Source: Lysobacteraceae bacterium
GTDB taxonomy: Bacteria; Pseudomonadota; Gammaproteobacteria; Xanthomonadales; Xanthomonadaceae
NCBI GenBank assembly: GCA_004297225.1
Contig: SCUI01000003.1
Location: 87,586-151,585 of the forward strand
Direction: 5' to 3'
Length of the DNA stretch: 64,000 nt
Part shown: positions 50,979-61,919 of the stretch, piece by piece
How the letters are laid out: each line of letters begins with the position of its first letter
How positions within the stretch are numbered: the first letter of the stretch is position 1
Notes under the pieces: generated by a model
The model's input: only the letters and a program-made list of their open reading frames with translations
Databases searched by the model: none
What the model was told of the DNA's origin: nothing
Position numbers and translations under genes: made by a program

Positions 50979-51433
50979 GGCACGCGTCCTTCCCGCAACA
51001 CGCGCGCGACCGCCGCGGCGTCGCCGGCCTGGCGCAGGGCGTCGCGGAAGCCGTGATCGGCGAAGTGCTCGGCCAGTTCCGAAAGCAGTTGCAGGTGCTG
51101 CTGGGTGAAGTGTTGCGGCACGGTCATCGCGAACACCAGGTCCACCGGTTCGCCGTCGGCGGCGCCGAAGTCCACCGGCGACGACAACCGCAGGAACGCG
51201 GCGCGCGCCTCCTCGAAGGCACCGCACCGGCCATGCGGGATGGCGACCCCGTGGCCGATCGCGGTGCTGCCCAGGCGTTCGCGCTGGCGCAGGCACTCCG
51301 CGATCGGGGGGGCGCCATCGGCGTCGTCGCCGCCCGCCAGCAACCGCGCCGCGGCGTCCAGCACCGCGTCGCGGTCCAGTGGGGCGTCCAGCACGGCGAT
51401 GCGCTCGTGGTCTATGAGGTCCTTCAAGGGCAT
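50975..51433 (-). CDS. ptsN: Nitrogen-regulatory PTS EIIA component
   Basis: A 152-residue EIIA-Ntr protein. The phosphorylated His67 lies in [35 protein letters not shown] is conserved. EIIA-Ntr proteins regulate potassium uptake, sigma-54-linked functions and stress responses. The order rpoN-hpf-ptsN is widely conserved in proteobacteria. Here hprK is coupled to its 3' end. Confidence 0.94.
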   Translation of the reverse strand: MPLKDLIDHERIAVLDAPLDRDAVLDAAARLLAGGDDADGAPPIAECLRQRERLGSTAIGHGVAIPHGRCGAFEEARAAFLRLSSPVDFGAADGEPVDLVFAMTVPQHFTQQHLQLLSELAEHFADHGFRDALRQAGDAAAVARVLREGRVP

Positions 51434-51464
51434 CGGCGGCTGGAGTCCTTCGCTGTTGTCGGGG

Positions 51465-51794
51465 CTAGGCGAAGTCGCCGCTGCGCGACGTGCTTTCGTT
51501 CCGGCGCACGCTGTCCACTTGCTTTTCCTTGTGCTTGACCAGCAGCCGGTCGAGCTTGTCGGCGAGCAGGTCGATCGCCGCGTACATGTCCTGGCCGTTC
51601 GCATCGGCGTGCAGCGTGCGGCCATTGATGCTCACCGTGGCGTCGGCGCGGTGGTCGAGCCGGTCGACGGCGAGCGTGGCGCGGACGTCCATCGACTGTT
51701 CGAAATGGCGGCCGAGCCGCGCCAGCTTGGTCTCGACGTACTCGCGCAGGGCAGGGGTGACTTCGATCTGCTGGCCGTATGTGTCGATGCGCAT
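51465..51794 (-). CDS. hpf: Ribosome hibernation promoting factor (short HPF/YhbH type)
   Basis: A 109-residue protein binding the 30S decoding region in stationary phase. The beta-alpha fold is seen as MRIDTYGQQIEVTPALREYV, LDHRADATVSINGRTLHADAN and DMYAAIDLLADKLDRLLVKHKEK. It lacks the C-terminal dimerisation domain of long HPF, as is usual for gammaproteobacteria with RMF. It lies downstream of rpoN by 74 bp. A GAGAAGGAGAGAG ribosome binding site region precedes the ATG. Confidence 0.94.
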   Translation of the reverse strand: MRIDTYGQQIEVTPALREYVETKLARLGRHFEQSMDVRATLAVDRLDHRADATVSINGRTLHADANGQDMYAAIDLLADKLDRLLVKHKEKQVDSVRRNESTSRSGDFA

Positions 51795-51868
51795 CGCTCT
51801 CTCCTTCTCTCTGCCGGTTGCCTGGCGACAGCATGGCCCGGATCGGCGGCCCCGCTGTGAACTTCCGG

Positions 51869-53284
51869 TTAAGCCGGGCGCAGGCGTTCCTGGGAGGAGG
51901 GAATGTTCATGGCTTCCCGGTATTTTGCCACGGTGCGGCGGGCCACCGGGACGCCGGTGGCCTTGAGCGCATCGGCCAGGCGGGCGTCGGACAGGGGCTT
52001 GCGCGGGTCCTCGGCATCCACCAGGCGGCGGATCATCGACTGGATCGCCGTGCTGGAGGCTTCGCCGCCGGCACCGGTGCCGATGCCCGAGGCGAAGAAC
52101 GCGCGCAGCGGCACGGTGCCGCGCGGGGTGCGCACGAACTTTCGCGAGACCGCGCGCGAGACCGTGGACTCATGGACGCCGACTTCGGCGGCGACCTCGC
52201 GCAACGTCAGCGGCCGCAGCGCCTGGTCGCCGAACTCGAGGAAGCCCGATTGCTGGCGCACCAGGCAGCGCACCACCCTGAGCAGGGTATCGCCGCGCGC
52301 CTGCAGGTTCTTCAGCAGCCAGCGCGCCTCCTGCAGGTGGCTGCGCAGGTAGCTCGCATCCTCGGCGCTGGCCGCGCCGATCATCGCCTCGTAGCCGCGA
52401 TGGATGGTCAGCCGCGGCGCGTGCGACGAGGACAGCGCGACCCGCCATACGCCGTGTTCGCGCCAGACGCTGGCATCCGGGACCACGTAGTTGTCGGCGT
52501 CCACCGCGCCGAGCTGTCCGCCGGGCCGGGGATCCATGCTGCGCAACAGTCCCAGCGCTTCGGCGACCTCGGCTTCGCTGCACTGCAGCTGCGGCGCCAG
52601 CCCGGCAACGCCCGCGCGTGGCAGCCGTTCGATCGCCTCGGCGGCAATGCGCAGGGCGATCGTCCGCCCGGGGGTCTGTTCCGGCAACAGCCGCAGCTGC
52701 AGCGACAGGCATTCGCCCAGGTCGCGCGCGCCGACTCCGGGGGGATCGAAGCGCTGCAGCTGGTGCAGCACCGCGAGCATTTCGTCGTCCCCGGCCTCGA
52801 TTTCCGGGCGCAACGCCCCGCGCAGGGCCTCGAACGATTCGCGCAGGTAGCCGTCCTCGTCGATGGCGTCGACCAGGACCTGGCCGATGCGCCGGTCGCG
52901 TTCGGACAGGTGGGTCAGGTGCAGTTGCCACAGCAGGTGGTCGCGCAGCGTTTCCGGGCTGGCGATGCGCTCGGCGGGGTCGCGATCGTCGCCGGATTCG
53001 CCGCCGCCACCGCCCTGGCTCCAGGGGTCGGCCGGCTCGCGCCAGTCTTCCGCGACGGGGTCACCGGGGTCGGGGGCGTCCCCGTCGCCGGATTCCGGCG
53101 GCGCCGCGGCAGGCTCGATGCCGACGTCGCCTTCGGCCCAGTCCAGCAACGGGTTGCTCTCGACCGCCGCGGCCAGCTCCGCCTCCAGTTCCACGGCCGA
53201 CAGTTGCAGCAGGTGGATGGCCTGGCGCAATTGCGGCGTCAGCACCAGCTGCTGGCCGATCGAGGTCTGCAGGCGCGGCTTCAT
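51869..53284 (-). CDS. rpoN: RNA polymerase sigma-54 factor
   Basis: A 471-residue sigma-54. Region I (Gln/Leu-rich, MKPRLQTSIGQQLVLTPQLRQAI, about 1-50) takes activator signals; an acidic, Pro/Gly-rich region II spans about 60-105; the core-binding domain follows; and the RpoN box ARRTVAKYRE near the end reads the -24 element. Enhancer-binding-protein targets are not evident in the window. It sits in the conserved lptB-rpoN-hpf-ptsN order, with a 53-bp gap from lptB. Confidence 0.96.
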   Translation of the reverse strand: MKPRLQTSIGQQLVLTPQLRQAIHLLQLSAVELEAELAAAVESNPLLDWAEGDVGIEPAAAPPESGDGDAPDPGDPVAEDWREPADPWSQGGGGGESGDDRDPAERIASPETLRDHLLWQLHLTHLSERDRRIGQVLVDAIDEDGYLRESFEALRGALRPEIEAGDDEMLAVLHQLQRFDPPGVGARDLGECLSLQLRLLPEQTPGRTIALRIAAEAIERLPRAGVAGLAPQLQCSEAEVAEALGLLRSMDPRPGGQLGAVDADNYVVPDASVWREHGVWRVALSSSHAPRLTIHRGYEAMIGAASAEDASYLRSHLQEARWLLKNLQARGDTLLRVVRCLVRQQSGFLEFGDQALRPLTLREVAAEVGVHESTVSRAVSRKFVRTPRGTVPLRAFFASGIGTGAGGEASSTAIQSMIRRLVDAEDPRKPLSDARLADALKATGVPVARRTVAKYREAMNIPSSQERLRPA

Positions 53285-53337
53285 CGCGATGTCGGGTTCC
53301 CCCGTCGGCGGGCGTCTGGCGACGCGCGGCGGATGGC

Positions 53338-54057
<720 letters not shown>

Positions 54058-54627
54058 CTACTGGCCTTCGCCGGCGGCGCCGCTGGCGTCGCCGGATGCG
54101 TCGCCGCGCGCACCCCTGGGCAGGATCCGCAGGCGCACGCGGCCGCTGCCCTCGCCGCCGCTCTCGACGTTGCCGGTCTGCAGGTTGTAGACCACGCGCT
54201 CGCCGCGCATGCTGCCGCGCGGCTGCTCGATGCTGACGTTGCCGGTGAACACCACGATCTCGGTGCGCAGGTTGTAGTCGATGTTGTCGGCGCGCGCGGT
54301 CATCGGCGTGCCGTCGTCCATCTCCTGCTTGAGCACCACCGGGTTGCCGCTGAACACCGCGCGCACCGGGTCGCCGTCGGCGACGGTGACGCTGGCGGTG
54401 CCGGAGCGGATGTCCAGGCTGCCCTGGCTGACGTGGACGCCACCGGACAGGACATTGACCGAATCGGCGCTGAAGGTGCCGGACTGGTGGCCGGCTTCGA
54501 TCTCCATCGCCTTGTTGCGATCGGAGCTGCGAGCCCCGGCCGCCCCGGCGATCGCGACGGCCAGCAGCAGCGCCAGCGTCCTGGCGGACGCGGGCACGCG
54601 ACGGTGGCGGCGATCACTGCGGGACAT
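54058..54627 (-). CDS. lptA: LPS periplasmic bridge protein LptA
   Basis: A 189-residue protein with an N-terminal signal sequence (TLALLLAVAIAGAAGA, cleavage near residue 32) and the OstA-fold beta-jellyroll: IEAGHQSGTFSADSVNVLSGGVHVSQGSLDI and MTARADNIDYNLRTEIVVFTGNV. It forms the bridge between LptC and LptD. The C-terminal 20 residues are a Gly/Asp/Ala tail (GDASGDASGAAGEGQ) absent from E. coli LptA. It overlaps lptC by 14 bp. Confidence 0.93.
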   Translation of the reverse strand: MSRSDRRHRRVPASARTLALLLAVAIAGAAGARSSDRNKAMEIEAGHQSGTFSADSVNVLSGGVHVSQGSLDIRSGTASVTVADGDPVRAVFSGNPVVLKQEMDDGTPMTARADNIDYNLRTEIVVFTGNVSIEQPRGSMRGERVVYNLQTGNVESGGEGSGRVRLRILPRGARGDASGDASGAAGEGQ

Positions 54628-55165
54628 AGCGGCTGTGCACCTGTGACTTGAGTTCGTAGCGCTTGCTGGCGAGGTTGGTCTCCAGCCCGCGGCCCCGCAG
54701 TATAGAACCGGGCTGGGTGATGGTCACGAGACCCGGGGCGACGGCGGTATCGCGCCCGGGGAAGACGTTCAGCTGCTCGGTTTCCATCAGCACCTTGCTT
54801 TCACCGGGCGGGCTGTCGACGCGGACGTCGCCGCTCAGCCGCAATTCCTTTCCCTCCGGTCCCACCCAGCCGCGCTCGGCGGCCACCGTCCAGTAGCGGC
54901 GCTCCGAATCGGGCAGCAGGAACACCGGCGAGGCCATGTCCATGCTGCGTTGCCCCGGGGTCTGCGACATTGTCGGCGCGCGCAGGGTGAAGGATTCCAG
55001 GCCTGCGTCGTCCAGCGCGACCAGTTCGAAGTCGTGCAGCACGTATTCCGAGCGCGTGCCGCTGCCGGCGACTTCGGGCGCACGCTCGTGCTGGCGCCAG
55101 ATCGACCAGCCGGTGACCAGCGCGGCCACCATCAACACCAGCGTGAGCACGCCGCGCCAGCTCAT
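54614..55165 (-). CDS. lptC: LPS export protein LptC
   Basis: A 183-residue bitopic inner-membrane protein: one N-terminal helix (GVLTLVLMVAALVTGWSIW) followed by a periplasmic beta-jellyroll that hands LPS to LptA (LHDFELVALDDAGLESFTLRAP, VFPGRDTAVAPGLVTITQPG). The ATG at 55165 overlaps the kdsC stop (ATGA). The family is poorly conserved; identification rests on the fold pattern and the kdsC-lptC-lptA-lptB context. Confidence 0.92.
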   Translation of the reverse strand: MSWRGVLTLVLMVAALVTGWSIWRQHERAPEVAGSGTRSEYVLHDFELVALDDAGLESFTLRAPTMSQTPGQRSMDMASPVFLLPDSERRYWTVAAERGWVGPEGKELRLSGDVRVDSPPGESKVLMETEQLNVFPGRDTAVAPGLVTITQPGSILRGRGLETNLASKRYELKSQVHSRYVPQ

Positions 55166-55704
55166 GCGTGGTAGGCCTCGAGCCGGCCCTGCGCGGCCAG
55201 CACCAGGTCGCAGCATTCGCGCGCGGCGCCGTGCCCGCCGGCCAGCGTGCTGCGCCAGTGCGCGTGCTGCAGGATCCATGCGTGGGCGTCGGCGGGCGCA
55301 GCGGCGAATCCGGCCGCGCGCATCAGCGGCAGGTCCGCGAGGTCGTCGCCCATGAACGCGACCGCGTCCAGGCCGACGTCGTGGCGCCGCGCCAGTTCGC
55401 GCACGAAGGCGAGCTTGTCGCCGACTTCGGCATGGCACTCCACCCCCAGTTCCGCAGCGCGGCGCGCGGCCACGGCTCCGGGACGGGCGGTGACGAAGGC
55501 GACCGCGATCCCGGCGCGGCGCAGCAGCGCCAGGCCCTGGCCGTCCCGGACGTGGAAGAACTTGCTCTCGCGGCCGTCGCCATCGAGCACGATGCGGCCG
55601 TCGGTCAGGGTGCCGTCGACGTCGAAGCAGGCGAGGCGGACCGCCGCGGCGCGGGCGCGCACGTCCGCGGGGCAGGCGGCGGCCGGGTCGAAAACCACGT
55701 TCAC
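55162..55704 (-). CDS. kdsC: 3-deoxy-D-manno-octulosonate 8-phosphate phosphatase KdsC
   Basis: A 180-residue HAD phosphatase that releases KDO from KDO-8-phosphate. The nucleophile Asp28 and Asp30 are in CFDVDGTLTDG; VTARPG, CHAEVGDKLAFVREL and AFMGDDLADLPLMRAAGFAAAP are the later motifs. It lacks a cap domain, as expected for the tetrameric C0 type. It overlaps kdsD upstream and lptC downstream. Confidence 0.95.
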   Translation of the reverse strand: MNVVFDPAAACPADVRARAAAVRLACFDVDGTLTDGRIVLDGDGRESKFFHVRDGQGLALLRRAGIAVAFVTARPGAVAARRAAELGVECHAEVGDKLAFVRELARRHDVGLDAVAFMGDDLADLPLMRAAGFAAAPADAHAWILQHAHWRSTLAGGHGAARECCDLVLAAQGRLEAYHA

Positions 55705-56699
55705 ACCACCCGCGCGCGAAGCAGGTCGTGGATGTTCAGCGCACCGACGACGCGGCGCTCGCCATCGAGCACCATCAGCGCGTTGATCTTGTGCGCCTCC
55801 ATCATCCGCGCCGCCTCGACCGCGAGCGCGTCGCTGCCGATCGACTTGGGCGTACGGGTCATCACCTCGTCGATGCGCGTCGTGCGCAGGTCGATGGCCG
55901 CATCGTCGAGCGTGCGGCGCAGGTCGCCGTCGGTGAACATGCCGAGCATGTGGCCGTCGCCGTCCACCACCGCGGTCATGCCCAGGCGCTTGCGGCTCAT
56001 TTCCACCAGCGCCTCGCTCAACGACGCCTCGGCGCGCACGCGCGGGATCTCGTCGCCGGCGTGCATGACGTCGGTGATGTGCAACAGCAGGCGACGGCCG
56101 AGGCTGCCGGCAGGGTGCGAACGCGCGAAATCGTCGGCGGTGAAACCGCGCGCTTCCAGCAGCGCGACCGCCAATGCGTCGCCCAGTGCCAGCGCGGCGG
56201 TGGTGCTGGTGGTCGGGGCGAGGTCGAGCGGGCAGGCTTCGGCGGGAATGCCGATGTCCAGGTGCACGTCGGCGGCGGTGGCGAGGGTGGAGCCGGCGCG
56301 ACCGGTCATTGCGACCAGCGCGTTGCCCTGGCGCTTGAACACCGGCAACAGCGTCAGCATCTCGTCGGTTTCACCGGAATAGGACAGCGCCAGCACCACG
56401 TCGGCGTCGGTGATCATGCCGAGGTCGCCGTGCCCGGCTTCGCCCGGGTGCACGTAGAACGCCGGGGTGCCGGTGGAGGCGAGGGTGGCGGCGATCTTGC
56501 GCGCCACGTGGCCCGACTTGCCCATGCCGGTGCAGACCACGCGACCCTGGCAGGCCAGCATCACCCGGCAGGCCTCGCTGAAGGCGCCGTCGATGCGCTC
56601 GCCGATGGCGGCCAGGCCGCGGGTTTCCACCTCCAGCACCCGGCGGCCGCTGGCGGCGAAATCGAAATCCATGGTGGAGGCACTCGCCGCGACAGGCAT
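55701..56699 (-). CDS. kdsD: D-arabinose 5-phosphate isomerase KdsD
   Basis: A 332-residue enzyme making arabinose-5-phosphate for KDO synthesis. An N-terminal SIS domain (VVCTGMGKSGHVARKIAATLASTGTPAFYVHPGEA-type segment at about 55-90, ALSYSGETDE) is followed by two CBS domains (about 205-330). Start may be the ATG at 56699 or the one at 56672, since the first nine residues are not part of the fold. First gene of the kds-lpt-rpoN-PTS run; divergent from ibaG. Confidence 0.94.
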   Translation of the reverse strand: MPVAASASTMDFDFAASGRRVLEVETRGLAAIGERIDGAFSEACRVMLACQGRVVCTGMGKSGHVARKIAATLASTGTPAFYVHPGEAGHGDLGMITDADVVLALSYSGETDEMLTLLPVFKRQGNALVAMTGRAGSTLATAADVHLDIGIPAEACPLDLAPTTSTTAALALGDALAVALLEARGFTADDFARSHPAGSLGRRLLLHITDVMHAGDEIPRVRAEASLSEALVEMSRKRLGMTAVVDGDGHMLGMFTDGDLRRTLDDAAIDLRTTRIDEVMTRTPKSIGSDALAVEAARMMEAHKINALMVLDGERRVVGALNIHDLLRARVV

Positions 56700-56715
56700 G
56701 GAGGCACGCTTCGGC

Positions 56716-56721
56716 TAGACT
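56716..56721 (+). promoter_or_regulatory. Candidate -10 hexamer of ibaG-murA
   Basis: TAGACT lies in the 60-bp region between divergent kdsD and ibaG, giving a predicted leader of about 30 nt for ibaG. No convincing -35 box. Confidence 0.25.
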
Positions 56722-56759
56722 GTTTGCCGGATTTTACGCGAGTTCAGGCTGGCGCCCCG

Positions 56760-57008
56760 ATGAATGCCCAGGACATCCAGGATCTGATCGAACGCGGGCT
56801 GCCGGGCGCGAAAGTGCAGGTCGAGGGCCCCGATGGCGTGCATTTCGAAGCCACGGTGGTCAGCGAGGCCTTCCGCGGCAAGCTGCCGCTGGCCCGCCAC
56901 CGCCTGGTCTACGCCACCCTGGGCGAGCGCATGGGCGGCGAGATCCATGCGCTGGCGCTGAAGACCCTGACCCCCGACGAGCACGCCTCGCAACAGCCCG
57001 GGGCCTGA
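56760..57008 (+). CDS. ibaG: BolA-family protein IbaG (YrbA)
   Basis: An 82-residue BolA-like protein: IQDLIERGLPGAKVQVEGPDG, FRGKLPLARHRLVYATLGERM with the conserved RHRLVY, and the C-terminal EIHALALKTLTPDEH. BolA proteins work with monothiol glutaredoxins on Fe-S handling; IbaG is linked to acid stress. It sits three bases before murA, a conserved gammaproteobacterial pair. Confidence 0.93.
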   Translation: MNAQDIQDLIERGLPGAKVQVEGPDGVHFEATVVSEAFRGKLPLARHRLVYATLGERMGGEIHALALKTLTPDEHASQQPGA

Positions 57009-58271
<1,263 letters not shown>

Positions 58272-58281
58272 CCGGGCGGAT

Positions 58282-58303
58282 GCCGACCATGGGTCGGCAC
58301 TAC
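58282..58303 (-). repeat. Single GTAG-headed REP-like palindrome
   Basis: On the minus strand it reads GTAG followed by TGCCGACCCATGGTCGGC: the same GCCGAC / GTCGGC hairpin and five-base loop as each arm of the element at 3131-3188. It lies between convergent murA and the DUF3108 gene, and its GTAG supplies the TAG stop codon of the DUF3108 gene (58300-58302). Confidence 0.8.
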
Positions 58304-59007
58304 TGGATCGAAGTGAGGACCAGGTCCATCTCGTCCTTGCCGTCCTTGCGCTGCAGGATCCGCGCCGGCACCGGCAGTCCGGGCACGATCCACAGCAGTT
58401 GCTGCTTGTCGTCGTCCACGCGCGAGACCTTGGTCGCGGTACGCGACTGCCCACCCACCTTGACGGTCTCCTTGCCGACCACCTTGTAGCGCATCTGCTT
58501 GGCGCGGCCGTCGTCGACCATTCGGTAATCCAGCGGCTGGCCGGCGGCGACGTCGCGCGGGATCGCCAGGTTCAGCAACATCGCGTCCAGGTCGCCGTCG
58601 CGCAGCGCCACCGGGCCGGCGCGGTCGCGCTTGACGTTGCCGGTCCAGCGCGCCTCGCGCTTGTTCCAGTCGTAGCTGGCGTGCCTGGCGTTCTTCTTGA
58701 TTAGCAACATCGTCGAGTCGCTGTTGGAGAGCGGGCGCCAGCGCCCGCCATCGGCCTCGAACACGGTGTTCTGGCTGAGGTTGGCGATCGCGCTGTCGAT
58801 GTCGAGGCTGTATTTCCAGGCGTTGTCGCCGGTCGGCGCGAGGACCATCGTCGCCTTGCCGTTGAGGCCCATGTACTTGACGTCGTAGGTCGCCGTGAAC
58901 GGCTTGAGCGCCTGCGCCGCCCACGCCGGCAGGGCCGCGGCGCCGAGCGCCAGCAGCAAGGCAAGTGGAGTCACCAGCGCGCGCACGCCGCGGCGGGTTC
59001 GGGTCAT
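58300..59007 (-). CDS. DUF3108 domain exported protein
   Basis: A 235-residue protein with a signal peptide ([23 protein letters not shown], cleavage near residue 31) and a DUF3108 beta-rich domain: [20 protein letters not shown], then WKYSLDIDS and [18 protein letters not shown]3108 proteins resemble lipoprotein-carrier or LptA-like beta structures, but their function is unknown. The ATG at 59007 overlaps the purN stop (ATGA), so it is co-translated with purine genes. The stop lies in a REP-like palindrome. Confidence 0.85.
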   Translation of the reverse strand: MTRTRRGVRALVTPLALLLALGAAALPAWAAQALKPFTATYDVKYMGLNGKATMVLAPTGDNAWKYSLDIDSAIANLSQNTVFEADGGRWRPLSNSDSTMLLIKKNARHASYDWNKREARWTGNVKRDRAGPVALRDGDLDAMLLNLAIPRDVAAGQPLDYRMVDDGRAKQMRYKVVGKETVKVGGQSRTATKVSRVDDDKQQLLWIVPGLPVPARILQRKDGKDEMDLVLTSIQ

Positions 59008-59672
59008 CGGAGCGTCTCCCTGAGGCATCCCGTTGAATCTAGTGCCAACGGCGTAAACAGCGCATGACCATCGAGCAGCGCCGTGTCGCCCCGTTCAGCG
59101 ATTCGCCCGGCCACCGCCAGCCGGAGAGTCGCCAGCAGCAGGGGGTGTTCCACCTCCAGCACGCGCGACTGCAATGCGTGGGCATCGTCGCCGGGCAGCA
59201 CCGGCACCCGCGCCTGGGCGACCACCGCGCCGGCGTCGAGCTCGGGCACCATGAAATGCACGCTGGCGCCGTGTTCGCGGTCGCCGGCCTCCAGCGCGCG
59301 CTCGTGGGTGCGCAGGCCGCGATACAGCGGCAGCAGCGAGGGATGGATGTTCAACAGCCGGCCGCGGAAGCGCTCGATGAAGGCATCGCCGAGGATCCGC
59401 AGGTAGCCGGCGCACACCACCCAGTCCGGGCGGCTGGCGGCGACGGCTTCGGCCAGTTCGGCATCGAAATCCTCGCGGCGGGCATAGTCGCGGGCGTCGC
59501 GGCTCCAGCGCAGCGAGGCATGCACGCGCTGCAGCGCCTGTGCCCGGGGCCGGTTGCTGAAGACGCCGACGACTTCGGCGTCGAGACTCCCGGCATCGAT
59601 GGCATCGAGGATCGCCTGCAGGTTGCTGCCGCGGCCGGAGACCAGTACGGCGAGGCGGGGCAGCGTGGGCAA
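59004..59672 (-). CDS. purN: Phosphoribosylglycinamide formyltransferase PurN
   Basis: A 222-residue GAR transformylase using 10-formyl-THF in purine synthesis. VLVSGRGSNLQAI binds the phosphate; LLNIHPSLLPLYRGL carries the catalytic Asn and His; HFMVPELDAGAVVAQ carries the catalytic Asp. The only start that keeps the first beta strand is TTG at 59672, with an AGCGGGG-type ribosome binding site before it; the next ATG upstream lies well inside purM. It follows purM by 13 bp. Confidence 0.92.
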   Translation of the reverse strand: MPTLPRLAVLVSGRGSNLQAILDAIDAGSLDAEVVGVFSNRPRAQALQRVHASLRWSRDARDYARREDFDAELAEAVAASRPDWVVCAGYLRILGDAFIERFRGRLLNIHPSLLPLYRGLRTHERALEAGDREHGASVHFMVPELDAGAVVAQARVPVLPGDDAHALQSRVLEVEHPLLLATLRLAVAGRIAERGDTALLDGHALFTPLALDSTGCLRETLR

Positions 59673-59685
59673 GTCGCGGCCCCGC

Positions 59686-60726
59686 TCAGCCGATGCGGAC
59701 GCGCTCGCCGCCCCGCGCAGCGACCACCGCGCCGATCGGGCGATGCGCCAGTCCCAGCGCGTCCAGTTCGCGCCCGACCGCGGCGACCGACGCGGGTTCG
59801 ACAACGAGCACGAAGCCGATGCCGCAGTTGAAGGTGCGCCACATCTCCTCGCGCGGCACCGCGCCTTCGCGCTGCAGCCAGTCGAACACCGGCGGCAGCA
59901 CCGGTGCCTCGATTTCCAGGCCGAGGCCGTCGGGCACGACGCGGATGATGTTCTCGGTCAGGCCGCCGCCGGTGACGTGGGCCATGGCGTGGATGGCGTT
60001 GCCGTTGTCGCCGCGCAGCAGCTCGAGCACCGGCTTCACGTACAGCGCGGTGGGCGCCATCAGCGCGTCCACCAGCCGCGAACCGCCGACCTGCAGGTCG
60101 GCGGGCCGGCCCGCGCGCTCGTAGATGCGGCGCACCAGCGAATAGCCGTTCGAATGCGGGCCGCTGGAGGCGATGCCCAGCAGCACGTCGCCGGCGGCGA
60201 CGCGGCCGCCGTCGCGCAATTCGGACTTCTCCACCCCGGCCACGCAGAACCCGGCCAGGTCGTATTCGCCCGGCGGGTACATGTCCGGCATTTCCGCGGT
60301 CTCGCCGCCGACCAGCGCGCAGCCGGCTTCCTCGCAGCCGCGGGCGATGCCGCCGACCACGGCCGCGGCGGTGTCGATGTCGAGCTTGCCGGTGGCGAAG
60401 TAGTCGAGGAAGAACAGCGGTTCGGCGCCCTGCACCAGCACGTCGTTGACGCACATCGCCACCAGGTCGATGCCGATGGTGTCGTGGCGGCCGAGCTGCT
60501 GCGCCAGCTTGAGCTTGGTGCCGACCCCGTCGGTGCCGGAAACGAGCACCGGCTCGCGATACTTGCCGGACAGGTCGAACAGCGCGCCGAAGCCGCCGAG
60601 CCCGCCCATCACCTCGGGGCGGAAGCTGCGCCTGGCCAGCGGCTTGATCCGTTCGACCAGGGCATTGCCCGCGTCGATGTCGACGCCGGCGTCGCGATAG
60701 GTGAGCGGTGTGGGGGGCGTGGGCAT
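59686..60726 (-). CDS. purM: Phosphoribosylformylglycinamidine cyclo-ligase PurM
   Basis: A 346-residue AIR synthetase, the fifth step of purine synthesis. [17 protein letters not shown] at the N-terminus, [14 protein letters not shown] (ATP site), [40 protein letters not shown] and [15 protein letters not shown]. First of the purM-purN-DUF3108 set. Upstream on the minus strand TAAACT ends 7 nt before the ATG, a weak leaderless-type -10 candidate. Divergent from the DUF2066 gene. Confidence 0.97.
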   Translation of the reverse strand: MPTPPTPLTYRDAGVDIDAGNALVERIKPLARRSFRPEVMGGLGGFGALFDLSGKYREPVLVSGTDGVGTKLKLAQQLGRHDTIGIDLVAMCVNDVLVQGAEPLFFLDYFATGKLDIDTAAAVVGGIARGCEEAGCALVGGETAEMPDMYPPGEYDLAGFCVAGVEKSELRDGGRVAAGDVLLGIASSGPHSNGYSLVRRIYERAGRPADLQVGGSRLVDALMAPTALYVKPVLELLRGDNGNAIHAMAHVTGGGLTENIIRVVPDGLGLEIEAPVLPPVFDWLQREGAVPREEMWRTFNCGIGFVLVVEPASVAAVGRELDALGLAHRPIGAVVAARGGERVRIG

Positions 60727-60819
60727 GGCGCGAAGTTTAACAGCCGGCCCCCGCGCGAATGGACGCGCTGGCGCCGCTGCGGCACCATTCGGCAAGGTTT
60801 GCAGGCGGGAAGGACACTC

Positions 60820-61911
60820 ATGGCCGGGACGCGGGCGCACGGGATGGGCGCGGGATGGCTGGCGGCGGCGATGGCGCTGTGGCTGGCGTTCGCGGGTCCG
60901 GCGACGGCCCAGCGCGTCGAGGGCGACCGCGCGCAGGCGCGTGGGCTGTACCAGGCCGAAGTGTCCGTGCGCGGGCAAGGCGAAGCCGAACGCGCGTCGG
61001 GTTTCGCGCGGGCGCTGGCCGAAGTCCTGGCCAAGCTCACCGGCGATCGCTCGGTCGGCGACCGCCCGGGTGTTGCCGACGCCCTGCGCGATGCGGGGAA
61101 TTACGTCGCCGGCTTCGATTATCGCCAGGACGAAGGGGTCTCGCCGACCACCGGCGCCCCTACCTACGGCACCACGCTCGTGGTCCGCTTCGAACAGGCG
61201 GAGGTCGATGATTTCGTCGCGGCCCTGGGCCTGCCGGTGTGGCCGTCGCCGCGACCCAAGCCGGTGCTCTGGCTGGCCATCGACGACGGCAGCGGCCCGC
61301 GCCTGGTGGGGCTGTCGAAGGCCGAAGCCGCGCGCTCGGTGCTGGAACGCGCGCAGGAACGCGGCTATCGGCTGGGCCTGCCCAACGGCACCGCCGCCGA
61401 GCAGGCCGCGGCGGGTGCGATCTGGCGTGGCGACGCGGCCGCGATCGCGCGCCTGTCCGCGCGCTACAGCCCGCCGATGCAACTGATGGGCAAGCTCTAC
61501 CGCAATGGCAGCGGTTGGGCCGCCGACTGGATCTTCGTCGACCACGGCAAGGTGCTGGACCGCTGGACCACCAGCGACCGCAGCGCGCTGCGGGCGATGG
61601 CCGGGGGTGCCGACGGCGCGGCCGACGCGCTGTCGCGGCGCTATGCCAAGGCCGAACCGATCGGGGAGCCGGGCCGATACACGGTCGCGTTCACCGGGCT
61701 GGACGACGCCGGCGACTACCTGCGCCTGGTCGCCTGGCTGCGCGACGTGCCGGTGGTGCGCGACGCCACGCCCGTTGCCGCGAGCCCCGGCCGGCTCGAA
61801 CTCCAGCTCGAACTGGCCACCGGCCTGCCGGGCCTGCGCCGGGTGCTGGATGCCGAACTGCTCGAGTCGGTGGGCGAGGACGACGCCCATCCCGAATTCC
61901 GCGTGCACTGA
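60820..61911 (+). CDS. DUF2066 domain exported protein
   Basis: A 363-residue protein with a signal peptide ([20 protein letters not shown], cleavage near residue 31) and a DUF2066 region ([32 protein letters not shown] ... segment, 43-110, with [24 protein letters not shown]). The second half is a repeated alpha/beta domain ([21 protein letters not shown]). The function is not known. The position divergent from purM and upstream of a perM-type gene and hda is conserved in pseudomonads and xanthomonads. It ends eight bases before the permease. Confidence 0.83.
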   Translation: MAGTRAHGMGAGWLAAAMALWLAFAGPATAQRVEGDRAQARGLYQAEVSVRGQGEAERASGFARALAEVLAKLTGDRSVGDRPGVADALRDAGNYVAGFDYRQDEGVSPTTGAPTYGTTLVVRFEQAEVDDFVAALGLPVWPSPRPKPVLWLAIDDGSGPRLVGLSKAEAARSVLERAQERGYRLGLPNGTAAEQAAAGAIWRGDAAAIARLSARYSPPMQLMGKLYRNGSGWAADWIFVDHGKVLDRWTTSDRSALRAMAGGADGAADALSRRYAKAEPIGEPGRYTVAFTGLDDAGDYLRLVAWLRDVPVVRDATPVAASPGRLELQLELATGLPGLRRVLDAELLESVGEDDAHPEFRVH

Positions 61912-61919
61912 GCGCCCGC

